Positions 48,752-58,037 of a DNA stretch of 64,000 nucleotides are shown here, piece by piece. The notes under the pieces are model-generated. The model was not told where the DNA came from. It did no database searches and worked only from the letters and a program-made list of their open reading frames with translations. The translations under genes were made by a program, and so were the position numbers. Within the stretch, counting starts at the first letter, position 1. Every line of letters begins with the position of its first letter. The stretch covers positions 682,001-746,000 of the forward strand of contig NZ_CP108464.1 of assembly GCF_036226405.1 (NCBI RefSeq). Direction: 5' to 3'. Origin of the DNA: Streptomyces sp. NBC_01260. GTDB lineage: Bacteria > Actinomycetota > Actinomycetes > Streptomycetales > Streptomycetaceae.

Positions 48752-49225
48752 GTGGCCGACAACAGCAGCGGCAACCTCACCGGTGAACTGGCCGCACTCG
48801 ACTTCGCGACCGTCTCCCCGCCGGAGTTCGCGCGGATCGTGAAGGGCCTGTCCGCCAAGCAGCTCGGCGAGGTCATGCACGGTGAACTGCGCACCCGGGT
48901 GCTCGGTGAGGTCTTCGGCCGGATGAGGCAGCAGTTCCGCCCGGACGCCGCGGGACAGCTCAGGGCGCTGATCCGCTGGAAGATCACCGGGGACACCGAC
49001 GCGGTTTTCGAGACCTCGATCGCGGACGGCAGCTGCACCGTCAGCGAGGGCCGCTCCGACGCCGAACCGCGCACGACCCTGGTGATGGGGGACGCCGAGT
49101 TCCTCAAGCTGGTCTCCGGCAACGGCAATCCCGTCACGATGTTCATGATGCGCAAGCTGAAGGTGGCCGGCGACGTCGGCCTCGCCTCGGGCCTCACCCG
49201 ATACTTCGACATCCCGAAGGCCTGA
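48752..49225 (+). CDS. SCP2 sterol-transfer family protein
   Basis: The 157-residue protein has the SCP2 fold, a hydrophobic-pocket domain that binds sterols, fatty acids or acyl-CoA. The pattern is LIRWKITGDTDAVFETSIADGSCTVSEG, then EPRTTLVMGDAEFLKLVSGNGNPVTMFMMRKLKVAGDVGLAS, as in stand-alone bacterial SCP2 proteins. It lies 4 nt before an acyl-CoA dehydrogenase gene and behind tandem operators, so the pair is likely a lipid-induced operon. Closeness to the mce operon suggests that it handles imported lipid. Confidence 0.88.
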   Translation: MADNSSGNLTGELAALDFATVSPPEFARIVKGLSAKQLGEVMHGELRTRVLGEVFGRMRQQFRPDAAGQLRALIRWKITGDTDAVFETSIADGSCTVSEGRSDAEPRTTLVMGDAEFLKLVSGNGNPVTMFMMRKLKVAGDVGLASGLTRYFDIPKA

Positions 49226-49229
49226 GCCG

Positions 49230-50444
49230 ATGAGCTACTTCTCCCTCGCCCTCACCGAGGAGCAGCAGGACCTCCGCAACTGGGTGCACGGCTTCGCCGC
49301 CCAGGTGGTGCGCCCGGCAGCCGCCGAATGGGACGCCCGCGAGGAGACCCCCTGGCCGGTCATCCAGGAAGCGGCCCGGATCGGCCTGTACGGGTTCGAG
49401 TCGCTGGCCGACATGTACGGCGACCCCACAGGGCTCTCCCTCCAGATAGCCAACGAGGAGCTGTTCTGGGGCGATGCCGGAATCGGCATGGCACTCTTCG
49501 GCACCTCCCTCGCGGTGGCCGGGATCTTCGCCTCCGGCACACCGGACCAGCTCGCCGAGTGGGTTCCGCAGTGCTACGGCGACGAGGACGACCCCAAGGT
49601 GGCGGCGTTCTGCGTCTCCGAACCACAGGCCGGTTCGGATGTCTCCGCCATGGCCACGAGGGCCCGTTACGACGAGGCCGCGGACGAGTGGGTGCTCTCC
49701 GGCCAGAAGGCGTGGATCACCAACGGCGGGATCGCCGGGATCCATGTGGTCGTCGCCTCGGTCGACCCGGCGCTCGGCGCCCGCGGGCAGGCCGCGTTCA
49801 TCGTGCCGCCCGCCACGAAGGGCCTGGAGGCGGGCCGCACCATCAAGAAGCTCGGCCTGCGCGCCTCGCACACAGCGGACGTCTTTCTGGACGACGTCCG
49901 GGTCCCGGGGCACTGTCTGCTCGGCGGAAAGGAGAAGCTGGACGCCCGGCTCGCCCGCGCCCGCGAGGGCGGCAACGCCAAGGGGCAGGCGGCGATGGCG
50001 ACCTTCGAGGTCAGCCGCCCCACCGTCGGCGCCCAGGCACTGGGCATCGCGCGCGCGGCGTACGAGTACGCGCTGGAGTACGCCGGACAGCGCGAGGCGT
50101 TCGGCCGGCCCATCATCGAGAACCAGTCGATCGCCTTCGCGCTGGCCGACATCCGTACCGAGATCGAGTCCGTGCGGCTGCTGATCTGGCAGGCCGCCTG
50201 GATGGCCCGCAACGACCGGACCTTCGACGCGGGGCAGGGTTCCATGTCCAAGCTGCGCGCCGGTGAACTCGCCGTGTCCGCAACGGAGAAGGCCGTGCAG
50301 ATCCTCGGCGGCGCCGGGTACAGCCGGGAGCATCCGGTCGAGCGGATGTACCGCGACGCCAAGATCTACACGATCTTCGAGGGGACCAGCGAGATCCAGC
50401 GCCTGGTCATCGCGCGGGCGATCTCGGGGCGCCACATCCGCTGA
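49230..50444 (+). CDS. Acyl-CoA dehydrogenase
   Basis: This 404-residue FAD enzyme introduces a 2,3-double bond into acyl-CoA. Typical segments are the helical N-terminus (LTEEQQDLRNWVHGFAAQVVRPAAAEWD), the FAD/acyl-CoA barrel (CVSEPQAGSDVSAMATRA, AWITNGGIAG), QAFGRPIIENQSIAFALADI (here REAFGRPIIEN), and the C-terminal ILGGAGYSREHPVERMYRDAKIYTIFEGTSEIQR. The final part holds the catalytic base Glu in YTIFEGTSE. It is co-transcribed with the SCP2 protein. Chain length or sterol side-chain specificity cannot be told. Confidence 0.93.
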   Translation: MSYFSLALTEEQQDLRNWVHGFAAQVVRPAAAEWDAREETPWPVIQEAARIGLYGFESLADMYGDPTGLSLQIANEELFWGDAGIGMALFGTSLAVAGIFASGTPDQLAEWVPQCYGDEDDPKVAAFCVSEPQAGSDVSAMATRARYDEAADEWVLSGQKAWITNGGIAGIHVVVASVDPALGARGQAAFIVPPATKGLEAGRTIKKLGLRASHTADVFLDDVRVPGHCLLGGKEKLDARLARAREGGNAKGQAAMATFEVSRPTVGAQALGIARAAYEYALEYAGQREAFGRPIIENQSIAFALADIRTEIESVRLLIWQAAWMARNDRTFDAGQGSMSKLRAGELAVSATEKAVQILGGAGYSREHPVERMYRDAKIYTIFEGTSEIQRLVIARAISGRHIR

Positions 50445-50532
50445 GCCGGTGCGGGGCGCCCGTGCGGACGCCGTCCGTGCGCCACGGGTCCACGGACGAC
50501 ATCCGCACCCGTATCGGCCGGCCTCCCCGTCG

Positions 50533-50564
50533 GGCGGCGGCCCGGCAATCCGTGCCGCCGCCCC
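50533..50564. terminator. Bidirectional terminator between dehydrogenase and P450
   Basis: GGGCGGCGGC (50533-50542) and GCCGCCGCCC (50555-50564) form a perfect 10-bp stem with a 12-nt loop, between the convergent stops at 50444 and 50568. Confidence 0.75.
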
Positions 50565-50567
50565 GGT

Positions 50568-51821
50568 TCAGCCCGCGACCGGGGTGAACCGCACCGGCAG
50601 CGACCGCGGCCCCCGGGTGAAGACGCCCTGCTCGGACGGGGTGAATCCGTCCGCGAGCCGCACGTCGGGCATCGCGTCCAGCAACTGGTTCACCCCGGTC
50701 TCCACCTCGGCCCTGGCCAGCAGCGCGCCGACGCAGAAGTGCCTGCCCAGGGCGAACGCCAGATGATCGGCCGCCGCGGAGAACGCCGTGGTGCTCGTCA
50801 GGTCCGTGCGGAAGATGTCGAACCGGTCCGGATCGCGGTACCGGGACGCGTCCCGGTTGGCCGAGCCGATCAGACAGGTGACGGTCGACCCCGCGGGCAC
50901 CCGGCCGCCGCCGAGCTCCACGTCGGTGGCGGTCTGGCGCATGATCATGTGCACCGGCGGGGTGAAGCGCAGCGTCTCGGCGAAGGCCCGGTCGATGAGG
51001 CCGCGGTCCTCCCGTACGGCCGCGAGCTGCTCGGGGTGGGTCAGCAGGTTGGCGAAGATCGAGGCGATGGCCTTGTCGGTGGTCTCGCCGCCCGCGGCCA
51101 GCAGCAGGCTGCAGAAGGCCTTGATGTCCTCGTCACTCATCCGTACGCCGTCGACCTCGGCCGCGCAGAGGGCGGAGAGCAGATCGTCGCCGGGGGCGGC
51201 CCGGCGCTGCTGGATGACCGGGATCATGTACGCGGCGAATTCCTGCCGGGTCCGCTCGCCGGCCGCCGCCACCTCCGGGTCGCCCGCGAGGTTGCCGAGG
51301 AAGGCGATGACGGTGGTGTACCAGCCGTGGAAGCGGTCGTGGTCCGCCTTGTCCAGGCCGAGCATGTCCGCGATGACCAGGACAGGGAGGCGGGTCGCGA
51401 ACGCGTCGACGAGATCGGCGGCGCCGGTGTGCCGGAAGGTGTCGACCAGCTCGCGGGAGTTGCGCTCGATGACCGGGAGGAACTTCTCCTGGAGGTCGGT
51501 GCCCCGGAAGGCCGGGGCGACCAGGGCCCGGCGCACGGCGTGCTCACGGCCGCTGAGCTGGAGGATGGTCCTGCCGTGAACGGGTTCGATCTGCCAGTCG
51601 TAGTTGTCGGTGGTGAATTCCCCCGCCTTGTCCTTGAAGACCCGTTCGACGTCCTCGTAGCGGGAGATGATGTAGCTGTTCGTGGCCTCGTGCCTGATCA
51701 GCGGGGCGCTCTCGCGCATGGTCCGGTAGGCCCCGTAGGGATCTGCGGCGAAGGCGGACGAGAGAATGTCGGGCACGGGCGGCTCTTGCGAGGCGAGCGA
51801 CTCTTGCGGGGCAGACGTCAT
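50568..51821 (-). CDS. Cytochrome P450
   Basis: This 417-residue soluble class I P450 shows the I-helix oxygen-binding AGGETTDKA, the K-helix ExxR (AETLRFTPP), and the heme-binding loop FALGRHFCVGALLARAE with the Cys ligand. The N-terminus has no membrane anchor. It needs ferredoxin and reductase from elsewhere. It is divergent from the ATP-grasp gene with 80 bp between, suggesting shared control. Substrate is unknown; nearby lipid genes make a lipid or terpenoid possible, but this is only context. Confidence 0.92.
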   Translation of the reverse strand: MTSAPQESLASQEPPVPDILSSAFAADPYGAYRTMRESAPLIRHEATNSYIISRYEDVERVFKDKAGEFTTDNYDWQIEPVHGRTILQLSGREHAVRRALVAPAFRGTDLQEKFLPVIERNSRELVDTFRHTGAADLVDAFATRLPVLVIADMLGLDKADHDRFHGWYTTVIAFLGNLAGDPEVAAAGERTRQEFAAYMIPVIQQRRAAPGDDLLSALCAAEVDGVRMSDEDIKAFCSLLLAAGGETTDKAIASIFANLLTHPEQLAAVREDRGLIDRAFAETLRFTPPVHMIMRQTATDVELGGGRVPAGSTVTCLIGSANRDASRYRDPDRFDIFRTDLTSTTAFSAAADHLAFALGRHFCVGALLARAEVETGVNQLLDAMPDVRLADGFTPSEQGVFTRGPRSLPVRFTPVAG

Positions 51822-51901
51822 GACGCTCCAGGGTCGTTGACGGGCGACGCCGCCCAGGTTATTGACCACCCGTCCGCTCATACACCCCTTGGGGGAACAC
51901 C

Positions 51902-52741
51902 ATGGCCGCCGGCTCGCGCCCGTCCGTCCTCTTCGTCACCGACCTCGCCTACGAGGCCCGCGGGCGCCGCTACTGCGACGAGGACATCTTTCTGACCTCA
52001 CGGCTGCGCGAGGACTTCGACACGGCGCTCTGCCACCCGCGCGACGCCGCCGCGCTGCTGGACGGCTTCGACATGGCCGTCATACGCAACAGCGGCCCGG
52101 TGCTGCACTACCAGGAGGCGTACGACGCCTTCTGCGCACGGGCCCGGGAACTGGACGCACTGGTCTACAACCCGCTGACCGGCCGGGGTGACATGGCCGG
52201 CAAGCAGTACCTGGTCGATCTGAGCCGCGCCGGGTACCCGGTGATCCCCACCGTGGACCGGGTGGCGGACCTGGGGCTGCTGCCCGGGGCCGACGGCTAT
52301 GTGATCAAGCCGAAGCTGGGCGCGGACTCGGTGGGGCTGCGTTTCGTGCGGACCCCCGAGCTGTCCGCCGAGCTGTCCTGCGAGACGGACGGGACCCAGC
52401 TGATCCAGCCGCGGATCGACTTCCGCTACGAGGTGTCCTTCTACTTCGTCGATCACGACTTCCAGTACGCGCTGCACGCGCCGCACCCGGAGCGGCGGTG
52501 GGTGCTGGAGCCGTACGGGGCGAGTGCGGCGGATCTGGAGTTCGCCCGGTCCTTCGTGGAGTGGAACACCCTCGACCACGGCATCCAGCGGGTCGACGCG
52601 TGCCGGACGGCGGACGGCGAGCTGCTGCTCGTCGAGCTGGAGGACCTCAATCCGTACCTCTCGCTGGACCGGGTGGCAGAACCGGTGCGGGAGGCGTTCG
52701 TGACCCGGATGAAGGCGTCACTGCGGGATCTGCCGGCCTGA
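51902..52741 (+). CDS. ATP-grasp-like ligase
   Basis: The 279-residue protein has an ATP-grasp layout: an N-terminal Rossmann-like part ([34 protein letters not shown]), the lid and P-loop-like [18 protein letters not shown] with the nucleotide Lys, and the metal site [15 protein letters not shown]. It resembles glutathione-synthetase or RimK relatives, which couple a carboxylate to an amine using ATP. Partner substrates are unknown. It has a Shine-Dalgarno GGGGGAA and precedes the DHA2 exporter by 55 nt on the same strand. Confidence 0.75.
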   Translation: MAAGSRPSVLFVTDLAYEARGRRYCDEDIFLTSRLREDFDTALCHPRDAAALLDGFDMAVIRNSGPVLHYQEAYDAFCARARELDALVYNPLTGRGDMAGKQYLVDLSRAGYPVIPTVDRVADLGLLPGADGYVIKPKLGADSVGLRFVRTPELSAELSCETDGTQLIQPRIDFRYEVSFYFVDHDFQYALHAPHPERRWVLEPYGASAADLEFARSFVEWNTLDHGIQRVDACRTADGELLLVELEDLNPYLSLDRVAEPVREAFVTRMKASLRDLPA

Positions 52742-52796
52742 CACGTCCGGCCCTCCACCGCATGCGGGTGGCAGGGCGCGGTGTGAGGGTGCAAGC

Positions 52797-54869
52797 GTGA
52801 CCACTGCCAGCGAGACCGTCCCCGCCGGGCAGAGTGCCGCCGCACCGCCGCTGCTCGATCCGCGCCGCCGCAATATCGTCTTCGCCACGATCGTGCTGGG
52901 CATTCTGCTGGCCGCGCTGGACCAGACGATCGTGGGTACGGCGCTGCCCACGATCGTCTCGGACCTGGGGGGCGCCGCCCATATGTCGTGGGTGGTCACG
53001 GCGTACCTGCTCGCGGAGACGGTGGCGACGGTCCTGGTCGGGAAGTTCGGCGACCTGTTCGGCCGGAAGATCGTCTTCCAGCTCTCGGCGATCATCTTCA
53101 TCACCGGTTCGTTCCTCTGCGGCCTCGCGACGAACATGACGCTGCTGATCGTGTGGCGCGGTCTCCAGGGCATCGGCGCGGGCGGGCTGATGGTCACCTC
53201 GATGGCGCTGATCGCCGATGTGATCCCGCTGCGCGACCGCGGCAAGTACCAGGGTGCGATCGGTGCGGTGTTCGGCATCTCCACCGTCATCGGCCCCTTG
53301 CTGGGCGGACTCTTCACCGACCATCTGACCTGGCGCTGGGCGTTCTACGTCAATGTGCCGATCGCGATCGTGGTGGTCATCGCCGCGGCCCGCACCATTC
53401 CGTCCGTCAGGGCGGCGGGACGCCCGGTCATCGACTACCTGGGCATCGCGATGGTCACGGTCGGGGCGAGCTCGCTGATCCTGGCGACGAGCTGGGGCGG
53501 CAACCAGTACGCCTGGGGATCGCCCGTCATCATCGGCCTGTTCGCCCTCGGGCTGGCCGCGCTCGCGATGTTCTGCTTCGTCGAGTTCCGGGCGAAGGAA
53601 CCGATGCTGCCGATGCGGCTGTTCGGGAACCCGGTCTTCACGGTCTGCTCGATCCTCAGCTTCATCGTGGGATTCGCGATGCTCGGCGCGATGATCTTCC
53701 TGCCGACGTATCTGCAGTACGTGGACGGGGACTCGGCGACCCTTTCGGGCGTCCGGACGCTGCCGATGGTCCTCGGCCTGCTGGTCGCGTCGATCTTCAG
53801 CGGCAATGTGGTCAGCAAGACCGGCCGCTACCGGATCTTCCCCATCGTGGGCTCGCTGGTCATGGCGGTCGGTCTGTACCTGCTCTCCCGGATGGGCCCG
53901 CACAGCGGGGTGTGGCTGGAGTCGCTGTACATGCTGGTGCTCGGGCTCGGCATCGGCCTGTCCATGCAGGTGCTGACGATCGCCGTGCAGAACACCGTCG
54001 ACTACGCGGACCTGGGCACGGCGACCTCGGGCGTGACGTTCTTCCGGACGCTCGGCAGCGCTTTCGGCACCGCGGTGTTCGGGACCATCTACGCCAACGC
54101 GCTCGGCCCCAATCTCAAGGACGGGATCGCGGCGGCGACGCGGGCGGGCGGGAACCCGGCGGTGCTGGCGAAGGCGTCGCAGAGCCCGGAGGGCCTGCAC
54201 TCGCTGCCCGGCGCGCAGTCGGCGCCGCTGGCCCAGGCGTACGCCGACACCCTGCACACGGTGTTCCTGTGGACGGTGCCGGTCGCGCTGGTCGGATTCG
54301 TCGTGGCGCTGTTCCTGAAGGAGGTGAAGCTGCGCGACACGGTGCGGGCCGGCTCGACCGACATGGGCGAGGGCTTCGCCTCACCGAGCGCCGGGGACTC
54401 GGCCCGGCTGCTCGAATTCTCGGTGGCCAAGCTCCTGCGCCGGGTCGACCCGGACACGGCCCGGCGGATCATCGCCGAATCGGACACCCGGCTCGATATG
54501 GCGGGGGCCTGGGCGGTGATGCAGGTCGAGCTGTTCACCCGGATGGTCGGCCACGCGGGGCTCCGGCTGATCGCCGCCCGGCACCGGATTCCGCCGGAGG
54601 TACTGGTGCCCGTCTTCGACCGGATGATCGAGGAGGGCTACCTCACCGGGGACGGTCACCTGTTCGCGCACACCGAGGCCGGGAGCAGGGAGGCAGCGAC
54701 CATCACGAACGCCTGGGCGACGTGGCTCAACGAACAGCTGGGGCAGGACGGCGAGCGCCCGGACGACGCGCGCCTGCGTGCCGCGGTCGACGTCATCGCC
54801 AAGCGGCTGCTGGCGGAGGACCTCACGCAGGAGCTGTCCCCGGCGGCCCCGGCCGGCGCGCCGGTCTGA
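52797..54869 (+). CDS. DHA2 (EmrB/QacA) family MFS exporter with C-terminal winged-helix-like domain
   Basis: The 690-residue protein has 14 predicted membrane segments (about 20-515). Antiporter motif C-type and DHA2 motifs are seen: [45 protein letters not shown] and [28 protein letters not shown]. After the last segment a cytosolic part of about 165 residues follows ([64 protein letters not shown]), which looks like a winged helix and occurs in other Streptomyces DHA2 pumps. GTG 52797 is the start. It likely exports drugs or a product of the neighbouring P450/ATP-grasp genes. Confidence 0.9.
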   Translation: MTTASETVPAGQSAAAPPLLDPRRRNIVFATIVLGILLAALDQTIVGTALPTIVSDLGGAAHMSWVVTAYLLAETVATVLVGKFGDLFGRKIVFQLSAIIFITGSFLCGLATNMTLLIVWRGLQGIGAGGLMVTSMALIADVIPLRDRGKYQGAIGAVFGISTVIGPLLGGLFTDHLTWRWAFYVNVPIAIVVVIAAARTIPSVRAAGRPVIDYLGIAMVTVGASSLILATSWGGNQYAWGSPVIIGLFALGLAALAMFCFVEFRAKEPMLPMRLFGNPVFTVCSILSFIVGFAMLGAMIFLPTYLQYVDGDSATLSGVRTLPMVLGLLVASIFSGNVVSKTGRYRIFPIVGSLVMAVGLYLLSRMGPHSGVWLESLYMLVLGLGIGLSMQVLTIAVQNTVDYADLGTATSGVTFFRTLGSAFGTAVFGTIYANALGPNLKDGIAAATRAGGNPAVLAKASQSPEGLHSLPGAQSAPLAQAYADTLHTVFLWTVPVALVGFVVALFLKEVKLRDTVRAGSTDMGEGFASPSAGDSARLLEFSVAKLLRRVDPDTARRIIAESDTRLDMAGAWAVMQVELFTRMVGHAGLRLIAARHRIPPEVLVPVFDRMIEEGYLTGDGHLFAHTEAGSREAATITNAWATWLNEQLGQDGERPDDARLRAAVDVIAKRLLAEDLTQELSPAAPAGAPV

Positions 54870-54878
54870 GCCGGGCGG

Positions 54879-55334
54879 TCAGTCGGCGAAGACCGCCGAC
54901 TCGTAGACCCAGGCGCCCTCGTGCCGGACGAAGCGGCTCTTCTCGTGGAGCGAGTCGGCGCGGCCGTTGTCCTTGAAGTGGGCCCGGAAGGTGACGGTGC
55001 CCGTGGTGTGGAAGGCGCTGCCCTCGGTCGTCCCCAGGATCTCCAGACGCTCCCAGCGCACCCCCGGATCGAGGTCGAGGACGGCGGGCCGGGTGCCGGG
55101 GTGCCAGGTGCGCAGAAGATACGCGGCGTCCCGGACGGCGAAGGCGGCGTACCGCGAGCGCATCAGCGCCTCACAGGTCGGCGCGGCGGCCCCGGCGTGC
55201 AGCTTTCCGCAGCACGCGCCGTACTCGGCGGGCAGCCCGCACGGACACGGCGATGCTGCGGTGATCTCGGCCGCGGAAGCGGTGCGGGCGCTCGCGGCGG
55301 ACGGGCGCCGGGGGCGTGAGGTGCGTCGGGACAT
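54879..55334 (-). CDS. YchJ-family SEC-C metal-binding protein
   Basis: The 151-residue protein begins basic and Ser/Arg-rich, then has a SEC-C-like zinc motif (CPCGLPAEYGACCGKLH, Cys30, Cys32, Cys41, Cys42 and a His). The YchJ domain follows: EALMRSRYAAFAVRDAAYLLRTWHPGTRP, WERLEILGTT and VTFRAHFKDNGRADSLHEKSRFVRHEGAWVYESA. The role of YchJ is not established. ATG 55334 is chosen. It converges with the exporter gene, with only 9 nt between stops. Confidence 0.9.
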   Translation of the reverse strand: MSRRTSRPRRPSAASARTASAAEITAASPCPCGLPAEYGACCGKLHAGAAAPTCEALMRSRYAAFAVRDAAYLLRTWHPGTRPAVLDLDPGVRWERLEILGTTEGSAFHTTGTVTFRAHFKDNGRADSLHEKSRFVRHEGAWVYESAVFAD

Positions 55335-55383
55335 GGGTCCATTGTGGCCTGCGGCGGCGCATTGCCGTCCCGGCGGGCCGCCC

Positions 55384-56193
55384 TCAGAGCTTGCGGGCCA
55401 CGCCCGCGTACCCCGGGATCGGTTCGTCGCCCGGGACATCGACGACCTCGCCGAGCTCCGGATGCCAGTCGGCGGCGAGGGAGACCCCGGGGGCGATGAG
55501 GTCGAGGCCGTGGAAGAAGACGGTGAGTTCGGCGTGGGTGCGCAGGCGCAGGGTCATGCCGCGGGCCTTGTACAGGGCGGCCGCCTGGGCCGCGCCGTCC
55601 GGGTCGAAGTCGCCCGTGGTGTGCGAGAGGATCAGGTAGCTGCCGGGCGCGAGCTGGTCGACCAGGCGGTCCACCAGCTCGGCGGCGCCGTCCTCGTCGT
55701 CCAGGAAGTGCAGCAGGGCCAGCAGCGAGAGGGCGATCGGCCTGTCGAAGTCGAGGACCCGGCCGGCCGCCTCCAGGATGGCCTCGGGCCTGCGGGCGTC
55801 GGCCTGGATGTACTCGGTGGCGCCTTCCGGGGTGGAGCGCAGCAGTGCCGCCGCGTGTGCGAGGACGATGGGGTCGTTGTCGCAGTAGACGACCCGGGCG
55901 TCCGGCGCGGTCCGCTGGGCGATCTGGTGGAGGTTGGGCTCGGTGGGTATGCCGGTGCCGATGTCGAGGAACTGCCGGATGCCGTTCTCCACGAGCCACC
56001 GGGTGGCGCGGTGCATGAACGCCCGGTTGACCCGTGCCATGTCGCGGCCCCGGGAGTCCAGGGCCAGCAGTTGCCGGGCCATCTGCTCGTCGACCGGATA
56101 GTTGTCCTTGCCGCCGAGGAACCAGTCGTACATCCGCGCGGGGTGCGGCTTGCTGGTGTCGATCTCGATGGCGGGGGGCTCGTGTCCGGTCAT
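55384..56193 (-). CDS. DUF574 SAM-dependent methyltransferase-like protein
   Basis: Streptomyces carry many of these 270-residue proteins. Signature stretches are KPHPARMYDWFLGGKDNYPVDE, FLDIGTGIPTEPNLHQIAQ (SAM-binding glycine loop), VVYCDNDPIVLAHA, YIQADARRPEAIL and a C-terminal TVFFHGLDLIAPGV. Natural substrates are unknown. It lies downstream of the DUF397-XRE pair on the same strand, as frequently seen, and may belong to that regulatory unit. Confidence 0.9.
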   Translation of the reverse strand: MTGHEPPAIEIDTSKPHPARMYDWFLGGKDNYPVDEQMARQLLALDSRGRDMARVNRAFMHRATRWLVENGIRQFLDIGTGIPTEPNLHQIAQRTAPDARVVYCDNDPIVLAHAAALLRSTPEGATEYIQADARRPEAILEAAGRVLDFDRPIALSLLALLHFLDDEDGAAELVDRLVDQLAPGSYLILSHTTGDFDPDGAAQAAALYKARGMTLRLRTHAELTVFFHGLDLIAPGVSLAADWHPELGEVVDVPGDEPIPGYAGVARKL

Positions 56194-56275
56194 GGCGCGC
56201 TCCTTGGGTCCGTGGGACGGCGGCAGAGAGAACGAAGAGGGTGAGCGGCGGGCCGGGCCCCGGACCGCCGCCGGG

Positions 56276-56512
56276 TCAGGTCAGCAGGAAGTCCGCCTGA
56301 CCGGCCTTGGCTCCCTGGATGAAGGCGGCGATCTCGCGGTGGCTGTAGATCAGGGCGGGGCCGTCCGGGTCCGCGGACTGACGCATGGCGATTCTTCCGT
56401 CGGACAGCTTCATGGCCTCCACACAATTGCCGCCGTTGCCGCCGCTCCACGGCTTGTACCAGCCCTCGGAGCCGAGTTCGGCGGCCGGCATGCCGTTGTA
56501 TATGGGTGTCAT
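56276..56512 (-). CDS. DUF397 small protein (whiJ-type locus)
   Basis: The 78-residue protein is a DUF397 member: EGWYKPWSGGNGGNCVEAMKLSDGRIAMRQSADPDGPALIYSHREIAAFIQGAKAGQADFLL shows the conserved W/S start, NCVE core, RDS-like RQSADPDGP and W/F..F..GAKxGxFD end (long forms given here in parts: NCVEAM, MRQSADPDG, AFIQGAKAG). It overlaps the XRE regulator by one base (TGATG), so both are translated together. DUF397 proteins act as partners or antagonists of the regulator. Confidence 0.9.
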   Translation of the reverse strand: MTPIYNGMPAAELGSEGWYKPWSGGNGGNCVEAMKLSDGRIAMRQSADPDGPALIYSHREIAAFIQGAKAGQADFLLT

Positions 56513-57372
56513 CACAGCTCCTTGCGGAAGTCCCGGAGGATTTCCTTCGTGCGTTGTGCAGTCGCGGCCTGGGCCGCCATGCGGTCCATGACCTCGAGGT
56601 AGGAGGCCACCTCGGGGCGTGCGTCGAAGTAGACGGCCCCGGTCAGGTACTCGCTGTAGACCATGTCGGGGAGCTCGGGGACGCCGAACCGGAAGAGTAC
56701 GAACGGCCCGTAGGTGCCCGGGTGATGGCCGGTCGAGAACTCCGCGATCTGGAGGGTCACATGGGGCATCGCGGTCGCTTCGAGCAACTGGTCGATCTGG
56801 GCGCGCATGGCCTGCGGGCTGCCCACCGGGCGGCGCAGCACCGTCTCGTCCATCACGACCCACAGCCGCGGGGCGTCCGGCCGGGTGAGCAGGGACTGGC
56901 GCTGCATCCGCAGTGCCACATGGCGCTCGATGTCCTCCGGCCTGGTCTGGCCGACCGCTCCGGTACGCATCACCGAGCGCGCGTAGTCCTCGGTCTGCAG
57001 CAGTCCGGGGACGAAGTGCGGCTCGTACATGCGCAGCAGGCTCGCGGCGCCCTCCAGGCTGACGTACATGCTGAACCAGTCGGGCAGCACGTCGTGGAAC
57101 CGCTGCCACCAGCCCGGCTTGTTGGCCTCCTCGGCGAGGACGACGAAGGCGTCGGCCTCCTCCTCGGAGATCCCGTAGGCCTTCAGGAGGAGTTGCACAT
57201 AGGCGATCTTGAGAGCGACCTCGGCGGTCTCCAGCCTGCGTATCGTCGCGGGCGCGACGCGCAGCACCTTGGCAGCCTGGTCCCGGCTCAGGCCGACCCG
57301 TTCCCGCAGATCCTGCAGGCGCTTGCCGAGAACGACCTGACCCACGGTCGGGGCGGACCGCGGTTCACTCAC
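56512..57372 (-). CDS. XRE-DUF5753 (WhiJ-like) regulator
   Basis: The 286-residue regulator has an N-terminal XRE helix-turn-helix (about 10-70; LGKRLQDLRERVGLSRDQAAKVL, APATIRRLETAEV) and a C-terminal DUF5753 domain (about 90-280; FVPGLLQTEDYARSVMR, DETVLRRPVGSPQAMRAQID, ending LEVMDRMAAQAATAQ). WhiJ-type regulators repress development until released. GTG 57372 is chosen for its perfect GGGGAGG; ATG 57387 is an alternative. It forms a unit with DUF397 downstream and a divergent ATP-binding gene. Confidence 0.9.
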   Translation of the reverse strand: MSEPRSAPTVGQVVLGKRLQDLRERVGLSRDQAAKVLRVAPATIRRLETAEVALKIAYVQLLLKAYGISEEEADAFVVLAEEANKPGWWQRFHDVLPDWFSMYVSLEGAASLLRMYEPHFVPGLLQTEDYARSVMRTGAVGQTRPEDIERHVALRMQRQSLLTRPDAPRLWVVMDETVLRRPVGSPQAMRAQIDQLLEATAMPHVTLQIAEFSTGHHPGTYGPFVLFRFGVPELPDMVYSEYLTGAVYFDARPEVASYLEVMDRMAAQAATAQRTKEILRDFRKEL

Positions 57373-57578
57373 TTCAGACCTCCCCATGCGCTGTTTGCCA
57401 GCAGTGTGCCATGCGCGTGCCATCAAAGACACAGCCACTCTGGAAATTTCAGAGTGCCCCTTGCCAAGTGTTCACGACAGGGGGAGAGTTGGCGAGTGAA
57501 CCAGTTCACTAGTCACCATCGCCCCCTTTGACAGAGGATCGCGATGCGTGACGCAGCCCCCACTGTGAGGATTCGGTC

Positions 57579-58037
57579 GTGGCACCTGGCAGTGCGCTCA
57601 TCCCCCGGCTCATGGACCTCTGCCCCGGGACGGAAGCGCTCCGGTACTGCTTCGCGCTGCCCGCGCGCCCGGAGTCGGTGGCCGGTGCCCGGCAGCTGAC
57701 CCGGGCCCGGCTGGACGAGTGGCGGCTGGACGGCGACGCACACGACGCGGCGATCCTCATCGTGTCCGAACTGGTCACCAACGCGGTGGTGCACACCGCC
57801 AGCTCTCGCGTCGTGTGCGAGCTGCGCTGCCTCGATCAGCGGCTGCGCATAGCCGTACAGGACCAAGGACACCAGCCCGGCGGGCCGCGGCTGGGCCGCG
57901 GCGCCGATGACGAGCACGGACGCGGCCTGCTGCTCGTCGACGCGATGTGCAGCTCCTGGGGGTCCCGCGACGCCGGGGGCGGCTCGGGCCGCATCGTCTG
58001 GGCAGAACTGCCGCACGGCTCGGAGCACTCATGCTGA
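57579..58037 (+). CDS. HATPase-type anti-sigma/regulatory ATP-binding protein
   Basis: The 152-residue single-domain GHKL ATPase resembles RsbW/AbaA-type proteins. It has the N-box ILIVSELVTNAVVHT with the Mg-ATP Asn, a G1-like VQDQG, and G2-like DEHGRGLLLVDAM. A phosphoacceptor domain is absent, so it likely works as a serine kinase or anti-sigma factor. GTG 57579 has GAGG upstream. It is divergent from the XRE-DUF5753/DUF397 pair, completing a whiJ-type locus, and overlaps the next gene by 7 nt. Confidence 0.88.
   Translation: MAPGSALIPRLMDLCPGTEALRYCFALPARPESVAGARQLTRARLDEWRLDGDAHDAAILIVSELVTNAVVHTASSRVVCELRCLDQRLRIAVQDQGHQPGGPRLGRGADDEHGRGLLLVDAMCSSWGSRDAGGGSGRIVWAELPHGSEHSC

Noticed and set aside
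52647..54257. 536-codon minus-strand frame opposite the DHA2 exporter
   Set aside because: Arg/Asp/Gly-rich antisense translation without a domain; the plus strand encodes a full 14-helix transporter.
50568..54869. Large antibiotic gene cluster
   Set aside because: No polyketide, peptide-synthetase, terpene or RiPP core gene is seen anywhere in the window.
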